Origin: Ianthella basta
Taxonomy: Eukaryota; Porifera; Demospongiae; Verongiida; Ianthellidae
Length of the DNA stretch: 64,000 nt
Assembly (NCBI GenBank): GCA_964019415.1
Contig: OZ025878.1
Span: 5,005,512-5,069,511, forward strand
Direction: 5' to 3'
The notes under the pieces were generated by a model, which was given only the letters and a program-made list of their open reading frames with translations, had not been told where the DNA came from and did no database searches. The first letter of the stretch is position 1, and each line of letters begins with the position of its first letter. The position numbers were made by a program, and so were the translations under genes. Positions 24,266 to 35,908 of this stretch are shown here, one piece after another.

Positions 24266-27174
24266 CTTGTACCACAGTACAGCTATGGGGAAGTGAGTTA
24301 GGATAGCCCCTAAGTGTAGAATAAATAAAGACAGTAATGTATATTCAGATAACTGTCTTTAACAGCCTCCACTGTACTGACTATAGCTCACCAACAACAA
24401 TTTCCAAGATGGAGAGTAACTGGTACACAGTGTTCTGCTACCCTGCACTGCCTTTCTAGCTAATGGAACTGCCTTCCTGTGCATTAGAGCAATGTAATGG
24501 AGAAGGGAAACAGAAATGGGATTCCTGGTGTCAGCATAGTGTCTGGATTACTTCTAACATGTAACCACTGGCATAATGGACATGCCATAGCAATGAATGT
24601 TGTGGAGACAAGAGTTGCTCTATAGTTCTTCAATTGCTATCAGGGGTTACCCCACCTTGGTTTACCCACCCTACCATTGTCTTACACACCACATCCTACA
24701 TTCTTCACTTTAATAAGCACTCATAATTTCCACCCTTAGCTATATCTTGCACACCACTCTACTCTATGCAAACACACCATACTCCCACACAGCATGCTGT
24801 ATTTTGTCTCATTGAACCTTGAACCTTAAAATCTGCCCACAGCACGAAGTGCTGCGATGGCAAGGCCCTGGGCAAGCCTGGGCCAGCGGCAAGGGAACGT
24901 CCTGGGTGACACAACCCCTTACCACTAGCTATCTAGCTCATAGAAGCTGGCACCCCTTGGACTGCGAGTCCAAAGGCGAGTCAGAGGAAACACTTCCAGA
25001 ATCTGGACTACTCCTCACGATACACTGGTGGCTGCGAAACCTAGATTCAGTGGCTATCGGGCATCGAAAAGCCGCCAGGCTATAGATATGGTACCCGCTC
25101 GATCGGTCGCCACGCGTAGCTTCGATGGCCGACATAAGTTCCAGTCAAGAGGCCGCTCCAGACGAATTCAGGGGGTGCGGTGGAAGGGATGGATAAAGAG
25201 AAGCGGAGCCTGTGCCGCGGGCTTGAAGGTTTCGAGTTGTCTTTCGCGTGAAACACGTGGCTAACAGCCGCCATTTTGCTAATGTCACATTTTGCCTCAT
25301 GCATACACCTGCACACACTTTACTCCACCTTCACACGCTCAAGCCCAATATGTACTTCTCGCTTCTTTGTTAGAAGACAGCATATCCAACCTCTAAAGAC
25401 ATAAATTGCCAGACATGTTGGCCTTAGCTATATAGCTACACAGACACTGTTAGAATATCAATTATATTATTAAGGTTCACTATGATTCGTGTTTTAACTA
25501 TCACCTAGGCCCTAGCTGACACCTCTGCTCCAGAATCAAAGCATCAATGTCAAGTTGTTGTGGCTTAGCATGTGCAGGTTGCACACTGTAAAAGTAGAGA
25601 AACTAGAGGTAGTTAAAAACATTTTTTGGAAAGGAAAAACGATCGATGTTGAGAGATGGTATATACAGTGCCTCCATCCTGTGGCTACACTGGCCAGGAG
25701 TTCAAAAACATGAAGACTGAAGCGTTGCTCAGTACTCCTGATGTACGTAGTAGTATATGCAAACAGTACCTACATACACCAGGTGACATATGTGGATGAT
25801 GACTTAACAGACTGAATTCTATCAGATGCACAGCAGGTATTGTTCCCATGTAATGTTATGTAAGAGACAGAGAGTGACTACTCCATCACCCTTAATTGAT
25901 CTGATCTGTTTCTGCCAGCATAAGCTACAGGGTGGAGACATTGCATCTCTCTACATCCCTATATTGTTTCTGGAATTTATTGTATCTCTATATTACTGAC
26001 AGCAAATCTTCAAGCATTTTCCAACAACTTACATTTGCTTTGTGAGTACATGATTGTGTATGTTTGTGTTTTGTGTGCATTGAACACGGTAGAAAACAGG
26101 TGATGAGAAACATTGCTTGAGAGGTCATTTCAATTTCATGCCAGCTACACAATAGGGTGATGTGACAGGAAACTAGAGGTGAATAAGAACAAAAAAGGGA
26201 TGCAAAGATTACTTTCACCATCCTTTATACAGTATACTTGCTTGCTTTGCATTTATACCATATATAGGCAAGTTAAACTGTGAACCCAGTTGTGTACAGT
26301 GCTTCATCATGAAGCAAAAGTGCAATTATGCATAATGTGAGCATACTGCAAGTGTACAGTTCTTACTAGGTTTCATGCAAGACATAACAACTAAAGAAAA
26401 CAGGCAAAGTTCATGGACACATAGAGAGACGTCATAACTACATTAGACTCATTTTCATGGTGCTACAACAACACCATAACAAACCCAAAACATTAGCTAC
26501 ACAACATGGTTGCTTGTGAGTGAAGATTGGAAGCATGCACAAGCGAGTTTCAATTGATTTAGGCAGTGTCAAAGATATAGCCTAATGATAACTTAGAGCA
26601 ATTTGAAAGAATATTTGGGTAATGTTTACAAGGACACTGTAGTCCAATGATTAGAAGAACTATTACATGCTGCATGCATTAATTACAATTCTCGCATGTA
26701 AATAATGATTTGAAGTGTAGTCACATGCAGTAGTAACAAGGTCTTGAGCAAGAGACTACTATATTGGTGATAAAATATTATATTTATGAACTACAGGGCA
26801 TTTATACCCAGACGTCTTTGCTAAGTCTGCATATACAAAATCAATATGTGAATGTTAGAGCATAAGAATGCTCATCTTCAGAGACATCCTCTCTAAACTA
26901 CAGAAATTGATGTCACAACTAGATAATCATAGCCATACAGGTGTCCTCTCAAGTGAGCTAAAGCTGTGCAGCTTTTACACATGTTACAAGGAAAGCTGCA
27001 TGCAATACAAATTGTCAACTGAAGCACACGTACCACTTACAGTACAGGTAAGGTGTTCTGAGTGCAACATAACAGTTTCTGTCTTGAGCCTCTACGATGT
27101 GATAGAAGCTACAAAATTTAAGGCTAAATAAATTGAAAACATTGTCGAACTCCACGCTGCATTCCCATTAGTTA
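24266..27174. other. Intergenic region between the FN3 receptor and the Calx-beta gene
   Basis: About 2.9 kb without a gene I can support. It should contain the promoter of the Calx-beta gene, but no TATA box or initiator is convincing. A higher-GC block at 24830-25270 with mixed short ORFs on both strands has no recognisable protein motif. The rest is AT-rich. Confidence 0.5.
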
Positions 27175-27499
27175 CTAATTAGCACTCTCATACACTTCCC
27201 CTTCAGCAACACTCTGGTCACACTCCACAGTGACAACCTGGACACTAAGTGTGGCATCCTGCAGGATGCCATGAGCGGTGCCCCCCTGCTCCCCCTCATT
27301 GGCGTCAAAGGGCAGCTCCTCATATGTGTGGTCCTCTTCCCCCTTGCCTGCCTCTTTGTTAGAAGAGAAGCTTGTGACTGCCTCCTTTTTAGTCACATAT
27401 GCTGGGTTCTTTGTCATGTTCTCAAGGGCAACACCCCCAGTATTACTGCCAATGTACTCATACTCATCATATACCGGGTTGGGGAGAGGACGGTTGGGT
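27175..27499 (-). CDS. Cytoplasmic tail exon of the FN3 receptor
   Basis: A 325-bp terminal exon. It encodes PNRPLPNPVYDEYEYIGSN, NPAYVTKKEA, acidic DHTYEELPFDANEGEQGG and the last residues EVYESAN. There are two NPxY motifs and six tyrosines in about 108 residues, several in acidic contexts. No kinase or phosphatase domain is present. Confidence 0.82.
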
Positions 27500-29979
27500 C
27501 TGAACAGAAAGCATGGAACAAAATACTGAGAGCATTTCATCACGGGGTGCAAGAACACATTACATTCATGTATAACATGAGCTGTAATCCAGAACTGACG
27601 GTCATGTAAATATGCATGTAAGCTGTAATGTATATGAGGTGCATACCTATACTTTGACCATTTCCTGCGAAGCACTACCACTGCTACCACTGCAGCTACA
27701 AGGACGATCACCACAAGTAGGATAGCAACACACACAGCTATGGTAATCACAGTGAAGTCCGTGGGTGGGTTGGTAGGTGGGTTGGTAGGTGGGTCTATAG
27801 ATGGGTCAGTGCAACTTTTGGAATTCAAGGAATCAATCACAACTGGGCAATTGGTGTCCACCTGTAGCTGAATGGAGTTGACTAAGATGGCACGACTGGA
27901 GGTTACCCAGGAAGTGATGAGAGAGGGAATGTTCATTCCTCCAGGGAGTTCAACATAGGAGAGCTGTGCTAGGAAGACAACCGTTTGTGAGTCTGAAGTG
28001 CCCAGACAGCTAAAGAATCGCTGCTCTATGGACAAGGGACAGACACAATTCTGCTGGAGGAGGACTGAGAGAGAAGCTGATATTTCTGACAGTTTGGTCT
28101 CAGTTTGAAGGTCCTGTGTGCAGACAAGTACAGGGTATTTCAACGGACAAGGAAAGTTGATATATGCCCACATGCAGTGTGTGTACACTGTCTCAAATGC
28201 CGCACTCACCACCCAAACTGTACATTCAGAAACAGGTCGTAGGTGAAGCTGAATGATCACTGTTGAAACTGACAGAACATAAGGAAGGGATATAATCATT
28301 GTGATGCATGACCCTTGTTACAACATTCTTTGTGAGTCACTGTAGCATAACTTACTGTGAGCCTGTGTCAGTTTAGTGCTCTCTTCACTGCTTGCCCCAG
28401 TGCCAGCATCAGACAGAGCAGCAACACTGACAGTGTAGTTGGTGGCAGGAGCCAGTCCTGGTACTGTGCACATGATGCACTGGTCTGCTTGGGCAGAGGA
28501 CTTCACACAAGGTGGTGGGTTGCTGCATACACTACAGGTGAGGCCAAGCATCCTCTCATTGTGAGAAACACTGAAATTAGAATCATAATTCCTCTTGCCA
28601 CTTAGTGAAACCTGCAAGGGAAGAGATTGACAGCAATGTTGGTGGCAAGGGTAAATGGGTTATGTCACAGGGCAAGCTTGAGACTTGTAAAATCCCAAAC
28701 AGCAATGCTTCAGATGTTAATTGAGAAGGTCCCTGGATGGCTTGCCAATCAGTGTTAACTTAATTAATGTTCTACTGTGAAATATTGGACACATGTAGGG
28801 ACAACGTCATACAGACACAAGTGGTTAGAGTTGGAGTCAAAGTACAAAGACCACAGAGTTATTGATGACCAGAAAGAGTACAGTACTATAGAGGATTACT
28901 AGAGGAACATTACCAGCTAAGTTTTAGAAGAATTGAACAAAGTCTAATACTCCAGGGGTTCCTCTCTCCTCACCTCATAATCAGTTATCACACCTCTGGG
29001 GATGTTAGGAGGATACCAAGAGACAACAAGAGAGTTAGAAGTGACATTTGTCAGTGTTGTACAGAGTGGTGGGGAGGCAGCTGCATGAGGATGGAATTTA
29101 AGGAAAGACTGACTGAACACATCAAGGTGTAGAACAAGCATTATAAAATTTCTGGAACAAGGGTTTGCAAGTTGCAACATGCATTAAGTTAAGACAGCTG
29201 TCATATGTATGATTCATTGCTTGCTGTGTGATGGACATGTACATAATACAAGAGTATTTATAGCCTAATCTCCACCCACTGTCATTGAGTGTTCGCATTA
29301 TGAAAGGCATGGTGAACTCCCCTTGTCCGGCACTGGTGTTCCCTGCCACAGTGATGTTGTAGTCAGTGAATGGTACAAGACCAGTCAGCAGGAGTGAAGT
29401 GTCATTGCTGAAAAGCTCTGTTGTGTTCATCTTGCTGTCCGTCTGTATGATGACAGTGTAGCCAGTGATGATGCCATTGCGATCAGGGGCCAGGGGGTGT
29501 TCCCAGGTCACTAACAAGGAGGTGGGACTAGGGGAAGTCCCATTCACACTCCGTGGGACACCAGGCACTGCACATGTACAAACAAAAGAGACATGATCAT
29601 CTACAGACAGCTTCCATGCTGCAAAGATTGCATATTTATTACAAAAACAGTCTCCACTCACCATCCTCCTCTGTGAGGACTGTACACTTGAGATCCTCAG
29701 TGAAGGGGCTGGTGCCAGTATGGTTAGAGGCTGCCAGTTGTATGCTGTACAGCACAGCTGACTGAAGGTCATTTACCTTGAGCATTGTGACGTTTGCTTC
29801 AGTATACTTTGTGGTGGTGCCCTCCAATGTGCTTGGGTCATAGTCTGCCACTGCATCCACTGGCCTGTATTTGATGGTGTAATTGAAAATGATGCCATTT
29901 GGTGGATCAGGTGATGACCAAGAAACTTTAAAGGAAGTAGATGAACATGCCATAACAACAAAGTCTTGGGGTGGGTAGG
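27175..29979 (-). CDS. FN3-repeat type I transmembrane receptor with NPxY/tyrosine tail, 5' incomplete
   Basis: Exons 29662-29979, 29280-29567, 28974-29080, 28356-28611, 28210-28268, 27647-28113 and 27175-27499. Phases are compatible throughout (1-1, 1-1, 1-0, 0-1, 1-0, 0-2, 2-stop) and the stop is TAG at 27175-27177. The first visible exon begins with a phase-1 acceptor, so upstream exons exist. Domain order is two complete FN3 domains, one or two more split FN3-like segments, a Cys-containing membrane-proximal region, a PTNPPTNPPTD stalk, one helix and a cytoplasmic tail of about 110 residues. The tail holds NPVYDEYEYIG, NPAYVTKKEA, DHTYEELPF and a C-terminal EVYESAN. NPxY motifs bind PTB domains and phosphotyrosines bind SH2 domains, so a signalling or adhesion receptor is likely. 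Confidence 0.82.
27647..28113 (-). CDS. Membrane-proximal region, stalk and transmembrane helix exon of the FN3 receptor
   Basis: A 467-bp exon, phase 0 in and phase 2 out. It encodes a Cys-containing region I cannot classify, the repeat PPTNPPTNPPTD, then the hydrophobic segment VITIAVCVAILLVVIVLVAA plus VVAVVVL, and the stop-transfer basic RRKWSKYR. Confidence 0.85.
28356..29080 (-). CDS. FN3 domain split over two exons (third visible)
   Basis: Exon 28974-29080 encodes the first half (SNSLVVSWYPPNIPRGVITD) and exon 28356-28611 the second half (VPGLAPATNYTVSVAALSDA). The intron between them is phase 0, unlike the phase-1 introns bordering the domains. Extra cysteines (CSVCSNPPPC) sit between the strands. 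Confidence 0.8.
29280..29567 (-). CDS. FN3 domain in one exon (second visible)
   Basis: A 288-bp phase 1-1 exon: VPGVPRSVNGTSPSPTSLLV followed by TWEHP, then GIITGYTVIIQ and YNITVAGNTSAGQGEF, a canonical FN3 pattern with several N-glycosylation sequons. Confidence 0.88.
29662..29979 (-). CDS. FN3 domain in one exon (first visible)
   Basis: A 318-bp phase 1-1 exon encoding a complete FN3 domain: YPPQDFVVMACSSTSFKVSW, then GIIFNYTIKYRPV and a YSIQLAASNHTG end. The acceptor follows CACTCCAG. Confidence 0.85.
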
Positions 29980-30344
29980 CTGGAGTGGCAAAATGCAATA
30001 CAAGTAGACACATTACATATCACTTGTTTCTGATTGATGTATAAATGCACTACCTATGAATAATACAACAATGCAAATTGCAATATGCACCACTAATCTG
30101 AAGTAATTAAACACACAGAAAAGAAATAAGAACCTGCGGAATAGAAGACCCTGGTGCAAAGGTGTTCTGTTTGTCTATGAAGCATGGGACATGTAATATA
30201 CTTCACATGAGGCAAAAGTTCAATAATAATGAAGGCATTCATTCTTGTGCAAGGTGGATGCAAAGTTCCATCTACTGTGTGAGTATTGGGAGTGGGGGTG
30301 GGGGTAAATGTTTTGCTAGTTGTGATTATATTATGCTGACAGTA

Positions 30345-32130
30345 ATTTAAGTTGAAACATGCAGGCAACATCGCAGAATTCCTTGATGTCCACTGTGGCT
30401 TTTGTTCAGGGTTTCCTGCTGCCAACTTTCAACTCGGCACCGCAATATGATGAACTCGGAGGAGTACATCATCATTGAGGGAGAGTTCCCTCTCACAAAC
30501 CAGTACTGTAGAAGATCTCCTGTGAGTTGACCTTTGTTGGGCCACCCTTTCTTGTAGAATGAGATAAGTTGGTAATAAATGCAGTCTTTCTGCTGCGTGG
30601 TACGATACCCATGCATGCAGCCGGTCAGAATTTGGTGGTAGGTAAGAGGCAATGGCATGCACAAACGACTCTGTCTGTGCAGCTTCCCAGGTGTGAGTGA
30701 CATTTGAGGAGACAGCTGGGGCATGGGAAAGGGTGTCTGCTGTGTACAAATGCTTACTGGAGACATGGCTGGTGGAATAGTCAAAGCACATGAAGCAGGT
30801 CCGGAAACAGAGGACACACGGTGGCAGGCAATCAAGGTTGGCTTTGCTGAGGAGGGGTACCAGGGGCTTGTGGTCTGTCTCCAGCAATATTGCCTTGCCA
30901 ATAACATAATCAGAGAACTTCTGACTTGCCCACACAAGGGCAAGGGCTTCCTACTTGATCTGAGAGTGCCTCTTCTCGGTGTCTGTCATGGATTGAGAGG
31001 CAAAGGCGACAGGCTTCCACTCTCCTGACTGCAATTGCAGGAGCACTGTCCCCAATCCATAGGCAGAGGCATCAGCAGCAATCTTGGTAGGGTCACCAAG
31101 GCTATACAGAGCCAATGTAGTGGGTCTTGCCAGCTCGTTCTTAGTCTCTTGGAATGTGGTGGCTTGGGTGGGTCCCCACACCCATGACCTCTTGCTGCTA
31201 AGAAGGTGAAAGCTCTGCAATTTTGGTGTTGAATTTGCCCAGTTAGTTCAACATCCCCATGAATCTCCACAACTCCGTGATTGACTTGGATGTCTCCAAC
31301 CTGAGGACTGCCACGATCTTTCTGGGATCAGGGGATATGCCATGTTCATCAATGACTTGGCCCAGAAAAGTGAGGCACTGCTTACTGAATTCGCACTTCT
31401 CTGGATTTAGACTCACCCCTGCTGTCTGGATCTGCTGGAGGGCGGAGTGCAGTTGTGCATTGTGCTTTTGCTGGTCCTGTCCAAAGATGAGCACATCATC
31501 CATATGGCAAAGAACACCCTCTTGTTCTGCACGGATCTCATTCATTCTGCACTGAAAGTGCTCAAGGGCACTGGAAATGCCAAAGGTCAATTTGTTGAAA
31601 CAGTAGCACTCAAAACGCATAATAAATGTGGTAAGGGACCAGGAACTCTCTTCCAGGGGATCTGCCAGAAGCCGGAGTTGGTATCCAGCTTGCTGAACAC
31701 AGTTGCTACAGCCAATTGTGCTGTGTCGAGTCCATGGAGTGTCTTGGTGGGCGTTGATTTGACCTCACTCATGCCCAGGGATGTCCATAGGTATTCTGAG
31801 ATCACAGTTACTTCAGTGCCTTTCAAAGTCTTTGAAAGGTACCTCATGTCCATTCACGACCATCATGCATTTCCCGTTGTACTGACTGCTGTTGCTTGGC
31901 AAGTACCTGGGATTGTTTTCTTTGAGACCCTTTTCCTCTGAACCGGGGATTCTGTCGAAGGAAATCAAGTCTGCAGGAGAACCTGTTGTTCCTGAACTGT
32001 CTCATGCTGTCGCACTAGCATTTTTGCTTTATCCAGGGTCAGTTCCACATTCATTTGAAGCCGTGCGGACTGCGACTGATCACGAATTCCAACCTCAATT
32101 CAATTGCGAGTCATCTGGTTCCTGAGATTG
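30345..32130 (-). mobile_element. Ty3/gypsy LTR retrotransposon remnant (gag end, RT, RNase H, integrase start)
   Basis: Minus-strand pieces in order: a gag-like end (VGIRDQSQSARLQMNVELTL, near 31985-32095), then KLDTNSGFWQIP, the RT palm with YCFNKLTFGISSALEHFQ and HMDDVLIFG (usual YxDD replaced by HMDD), RNase H with IAADASAYGLGTVLLQ and ETDHKPLVPLL, and the start of the integrase zinc-binding region (LNKSHSGHQGI). Frameshifts occur near 31620, 31220 and 30950. The protease and most of gag and integrase are missing, and no LTRs were found. It sits just upstream of the FN3 receptor exons, probably in an intron. Confidence 0.85.
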
Positions 32131-32779
32131 TGAAACAGTGGCTTGTGGACACTGCACTTGTATAGCTGGCCTTGGGGAAATTAGCTCTCATGTTGGTGCT
32201 CACCTTTATTGGATTGAATACCAGGTGAGGAAAAGAGAAGAGGTTAGCTGCGCCTCTAGGAGCAATGCATGGCTAGAGCCATGCACCTGCCATGACCAAC
32301 ATGCCATACCTACTCCTTGAAGAGATGAATTTTACATTTGCTGAGAAGAAGATGAAGGCCATCCAGGATGTGTCACCCTCAACACCAGAACAAAGAGGAA
32401 TACCGTCCTCCTCCTTGCAGCTGCAGCCAACAAAACTGAGCTGACAGAGCTCTTTGTGAAATGTTCAGCTAGCACTGTTGTCTCAATCCAATTTTCCATC
32501 AAAGAAGCATCGTTCTATGAGAAGTCACAGTCATTAGATCACTTACTGCTGCCACTTCAATCTAACTATAATCCAGAATACCTCACATGCAATTATGTGC
32601 AAATACTTGAAATTGATGAGAGTATGGAAGGCCTCCTGGAAATTAGCCCTGCACAACAATGTCACCTTGAAGAGCTCACCCATAGGCAGGCTAACTCAAA
32701 CTTCAGACTAAATTCTGAAATGGGAGTATTGCAGCCTCTCATTTTACCAAGCACTGCACACAAATCATAAAGGTAGATT

Positions 32780-33417
32780 AAATAAGCAGATATTTATTGA
32801 AGCAAGTAATCTAGCATCTGATAAAGGGTATAAGAATGTGATTGCCCATATCCATGGCATTTTAAAAATGACCACTCCAATCAATATTCAGCACCAACAT
32901 TATGCATCAATCAAAGTGTACAATACTATAGGAAATATCTAATCAGATGCTCAATAGATAAATGGAAGTCAGAGGGTAGCGAAATTCCAGTAGGCTCTGA
33001 TTCAGGTGGTAGACTAGTTTTATATAGGCAAATTAAACATAGTCCAGGTACAGAGAACTATCTATTCACTATGAGATCACTGGGGGTAGGAGAGTTATGG
33101 CGGGCCTCCGAGCTGGATGCCTGTCCCTGGCAGTGGAGGTGGGAAGGTACACTGGGACACCCTGTAGTGATAGGATGTGTAGACTGTGAAATTGTGGGGA
33201 GGTGGAGGATCAGCATCACTTTTTAATCATCTGCCACACCCTTAGCTCAGTTAGACAAAAATTATTTTCTCATTGCCTAACTCTATCAAATTCATTTACA
33301 AATCCTTCTTCTTATGACAAATGTAAGTTCCTCTTAACGAATACTGATAATACAACCATATCCCTTATTTTTCAAATGTACCATTTAAGGCAATCACTTT
33401 TATGCATCAATTAGTGT
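32780..33417 (+). mobile_element. 3' end of an APE-type LINE ORF2 (L2/CR1/RTE-like)
   Basis: The plus frame from about 33097 reads MAGLRAGCLSLAVEVGRYTG, then DRMCRL, a TGA stop, NCGEVEDQHHFLIICHTLSS. This is the Cys/His-containing C-terminal signature of many LINE ORF2 proteins. Weak homology in another frame extends upstream (YRQIKHSPGTENYLF), indicating a frameshift. ORF-like sequence at 32456-32770 has no recognisable motif. Confidence 0.65.
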
Positions 33418-33984
33418 ATAGTCACTATGTATACTCACCTATCCACTTACACCTGCAAGTTAACATTTATAAAAAATTTTCAGTGACCAGTAAGCCAACC
33501 TTGGCTGAGCAGCCTCTAATCATCATGCTGCGGTCACTCTAATAATTATTATATATATATATATATATATATTATTGCATTAATATGCTATAATTATATT
33601 TTATACTTATACAATCAAATTATTGTCTCTGTAAGTTAATTGGCGTATAGTAACTTGTGCATTTAATAATTATGCAAACTTATAAATAGTGAACACATGC
33701 CTAAATTTTGGTTTTGGACAAGTTATGTTCAATATTATTATACAAGCAGATATCGAGGCAGTGCTTTAAGCAGTACATGAAGAGGAATTCTGATATCTGA
33801 TTGAGCAACTGAATCTGCTTAGTGCTGCATGTATATAAACATGAAATACCTAAAATAAGCAAATTGCTTGGTCATTAAGCCGCTACACTAGTCAAACATT
33901 GTCCTGTTTTCCGATATCAGACACTTCAGCTCAATCTAGGGTCATTGTCAGTTTACCACTAATTAGCTTAGATTGTTAGGTACT
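33418..33984. other. AT-rich gap with a short (TA)n run
   Basis: No gene seen. A (TA)n microsatellite lies at about 33547-33570. Confidence 0.6.
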
Positions 33985-34599
33985 AGTTATAACATGGCCG
34001 CGAGGGCGCTGGCTGATTTATCACAGGGGGGTCGGACAAGATCCTGAGATTGCGCAATATCAGCACCTCAATAATTGCATTCCTGACATTCCAATCGCGT
34101 CTCCATATGTTAGCTGACTGTGCTTCAAGGCCGAATGTGCATACCCTGAGCTTAGGCAGGGCCTTGTACTGCATTCGCGCCCCTGGTATGACCCGTACGT
34201 ACGTAGCCAAGGAGCCATACGGTGGATTGGGCTTAATTGTCTGACCGCTTTCACGATTTAGTTTTGCAAGTTATCACAGGGTTTCTTGAGGATTGCCAGC
34301 TCGCTTAAGCCATATCTAGCATCCCTGCTGTCGAGGCGGGGAAGGGCGGGGAAGGGTCCATTTTCTGATAGCCCTTGTCCAACGGTGTGCTCAGAAGCAA
34401 AGAAACAAGCGATGCGACGTGTTTCTCGAAATATGCCTGCTCTTAGCTAGTATAGGTAAAATACACAGTAAAGAGCAGCCGCGTCGGCCATTTTGCGGAC
34501 TCACGTGACCTTGACCGACCCCCTGGATTTATCACACGAGGGCGCGAAGCGCTCGAGTGCGATAAATCAGCTAAGCGCCCGAGCGGCCATGTTATAACT
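33985..34599. mobile_element. Foldback MITE with AGTTATAACATGGCCGC termini, 615 bp
   Basis: The left end (33985-34028) and the reverse complement of the right end (34540-34599) share AGTTATAACATGGCCGC, GGGCGCT and GCTGATTTATC in the same order. Both then run into GGGGGTCGG. The interior has no ORF with recognisable homology, so it is non-autonomous. Confidence 0.75.
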
Positions 34600-35460
34600 G
34601 ACCTGTTACGATTCAAACTGCGATGATTAGCGTTTGAATTCGTTCGCTGTCGAATGAATTTACCGAACGAACCTGACTGAAGTTACTACAGAAACCAGAG
34701 AACACGCTCTTCTCGGAGCACAAGGCGAAAGGCGAGAAACGTCGCAAGAAAAAGGCTGTCAGCGGCCTCTCGTACTGAATGAAGCGTCGGCGCCGCTTGA
34801 GTCGGCACTACGGCAGATGATTAGAAGTCCTACAAGCAGCGTATGAAGGGAGAACTTTCTTTTTAGAGAGTGTACTAGGATTTAAAGGACTCGAGAACTT
34901 GGGAGTGGCGAGACCTACCTTCAAGTTGATCCATCAAGTGAACTCGGGAAAGGGACTTGAGTTTCTCTATCACTAAAGACATTACATGCACAATTACATG
35001 CCACTGGCATAAAAGTACACGTGCAGTGCTGTGCTAGGCATAAATTTATGTTGATGACCATGCTTCCAAGTGCCAAGCACTCATCATTCCAGAGCCAATG
35101 GTCATGAGAAAGTTCACAAGGTGATGAATATAAAAGGCATTTTGCTAAAGTGGTAAACAATACGTTTGTTTAAGGCTTGAAAGTGATTGGGTTAGCAAAT
35201 AAGAGCCCCTGTGGATGCAGTGTGTTATGAGGTGTGAAAGCGTAAACAATGGCGTTATGCAAAATTAGCACACTGCAGCTTGCTTTGATGTATGGCTTCC
35301 TCATGTAACAAAGTCATTTAATTTATTTGAGAATTTCGAAAATTACTGCAGACCTAACTTCACAGAAAAAAAAACAGCAACAATTTATGACCAAGGTAGA
35401 ATGAATGACATTGGGTGTCTTGTAAGAGAGTGTGGTTTTCATAATGTGTATTTATTTATT
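34600..35460. other. No gene seen
   Basis: Mixed-composition DNA with a basic-coding stretch near 34700-34800 and AT-rich DNA beyond. No splice-bounded exon or domain motif can be supported. Confidence 0.5.
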
Positions 35461-35482
35461 GGGGCGAGCCTGAGCGAGCCCC
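35461..35482. repeat. Isolated copy of the GGGGCGAGCC..GCGAGCCCC hairpin repeat
   Basis: Perfect 22-bp core followed by ACACTGATCAGTTGTATGGC and GTCTGTATG, as in the intron-1 cluster near 21-23 kb. Confidence 0.7.
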
Positions 35483-35519
35483 ACACTGATCAGTTGTATG
35501 GCGGCCGTGTCTGTATGTA

Positions 35520-35908
35520 TATATATATATATACAGTGCAAGTTGCAAAATACAAGGGTATTGAAGCCATAAAATAATGTAATATATACAGTGCAAGTTA
35601 CAATATACACCACTACATCTGCCAACATTTTGCTGCATTCCTTTGTACATTATATAGCTTTATATTGCAGAAAGTCTGCATGGACATGGTAGGTCGGTCA
35701 CACTGACATCACCAGGCCAGCCTGGACTATCCTTTGCCAGAGCGTGCATGACCAGGCAGTGCATTACCAGCTGGGGCCTGAGTAGCAATGGCATTACCAG
35801 CCTGTGTCCAACCAGCTGGCATACGCCGAGCACGCGGAGAGACCTTCGGGCAGGTCTCTCCGCTAGTCTATACAGTGCAAGTTACAATATACACCACTAA
35901 TCTAAAGT
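35520..35908. repeat. Terminal-like fragments of the palindromic repeat family
   Basis: The motif TACAGTGCAAGTTACAATAT followed by ACACCACTA appears at about 35588 and 35871, and a variant at 35533. The same segment borders unit 2 at 37858. A diverged version is at about 30069-30105. Confidence 0.6.

Noticed and set aside
24940..24990. tRNA-like stem around TTGGACTGCGAGTCCAA
   Set aside because: Only one stem is present, with no acceptor or T-arm pairing or B-box match.
26868..27131. Plus-strand ORF of 87 residues downstream of the FN3 receptor
   Set aside because: No splice context or recognised domain. Composition is like that of neighbouring non-coding DNA.
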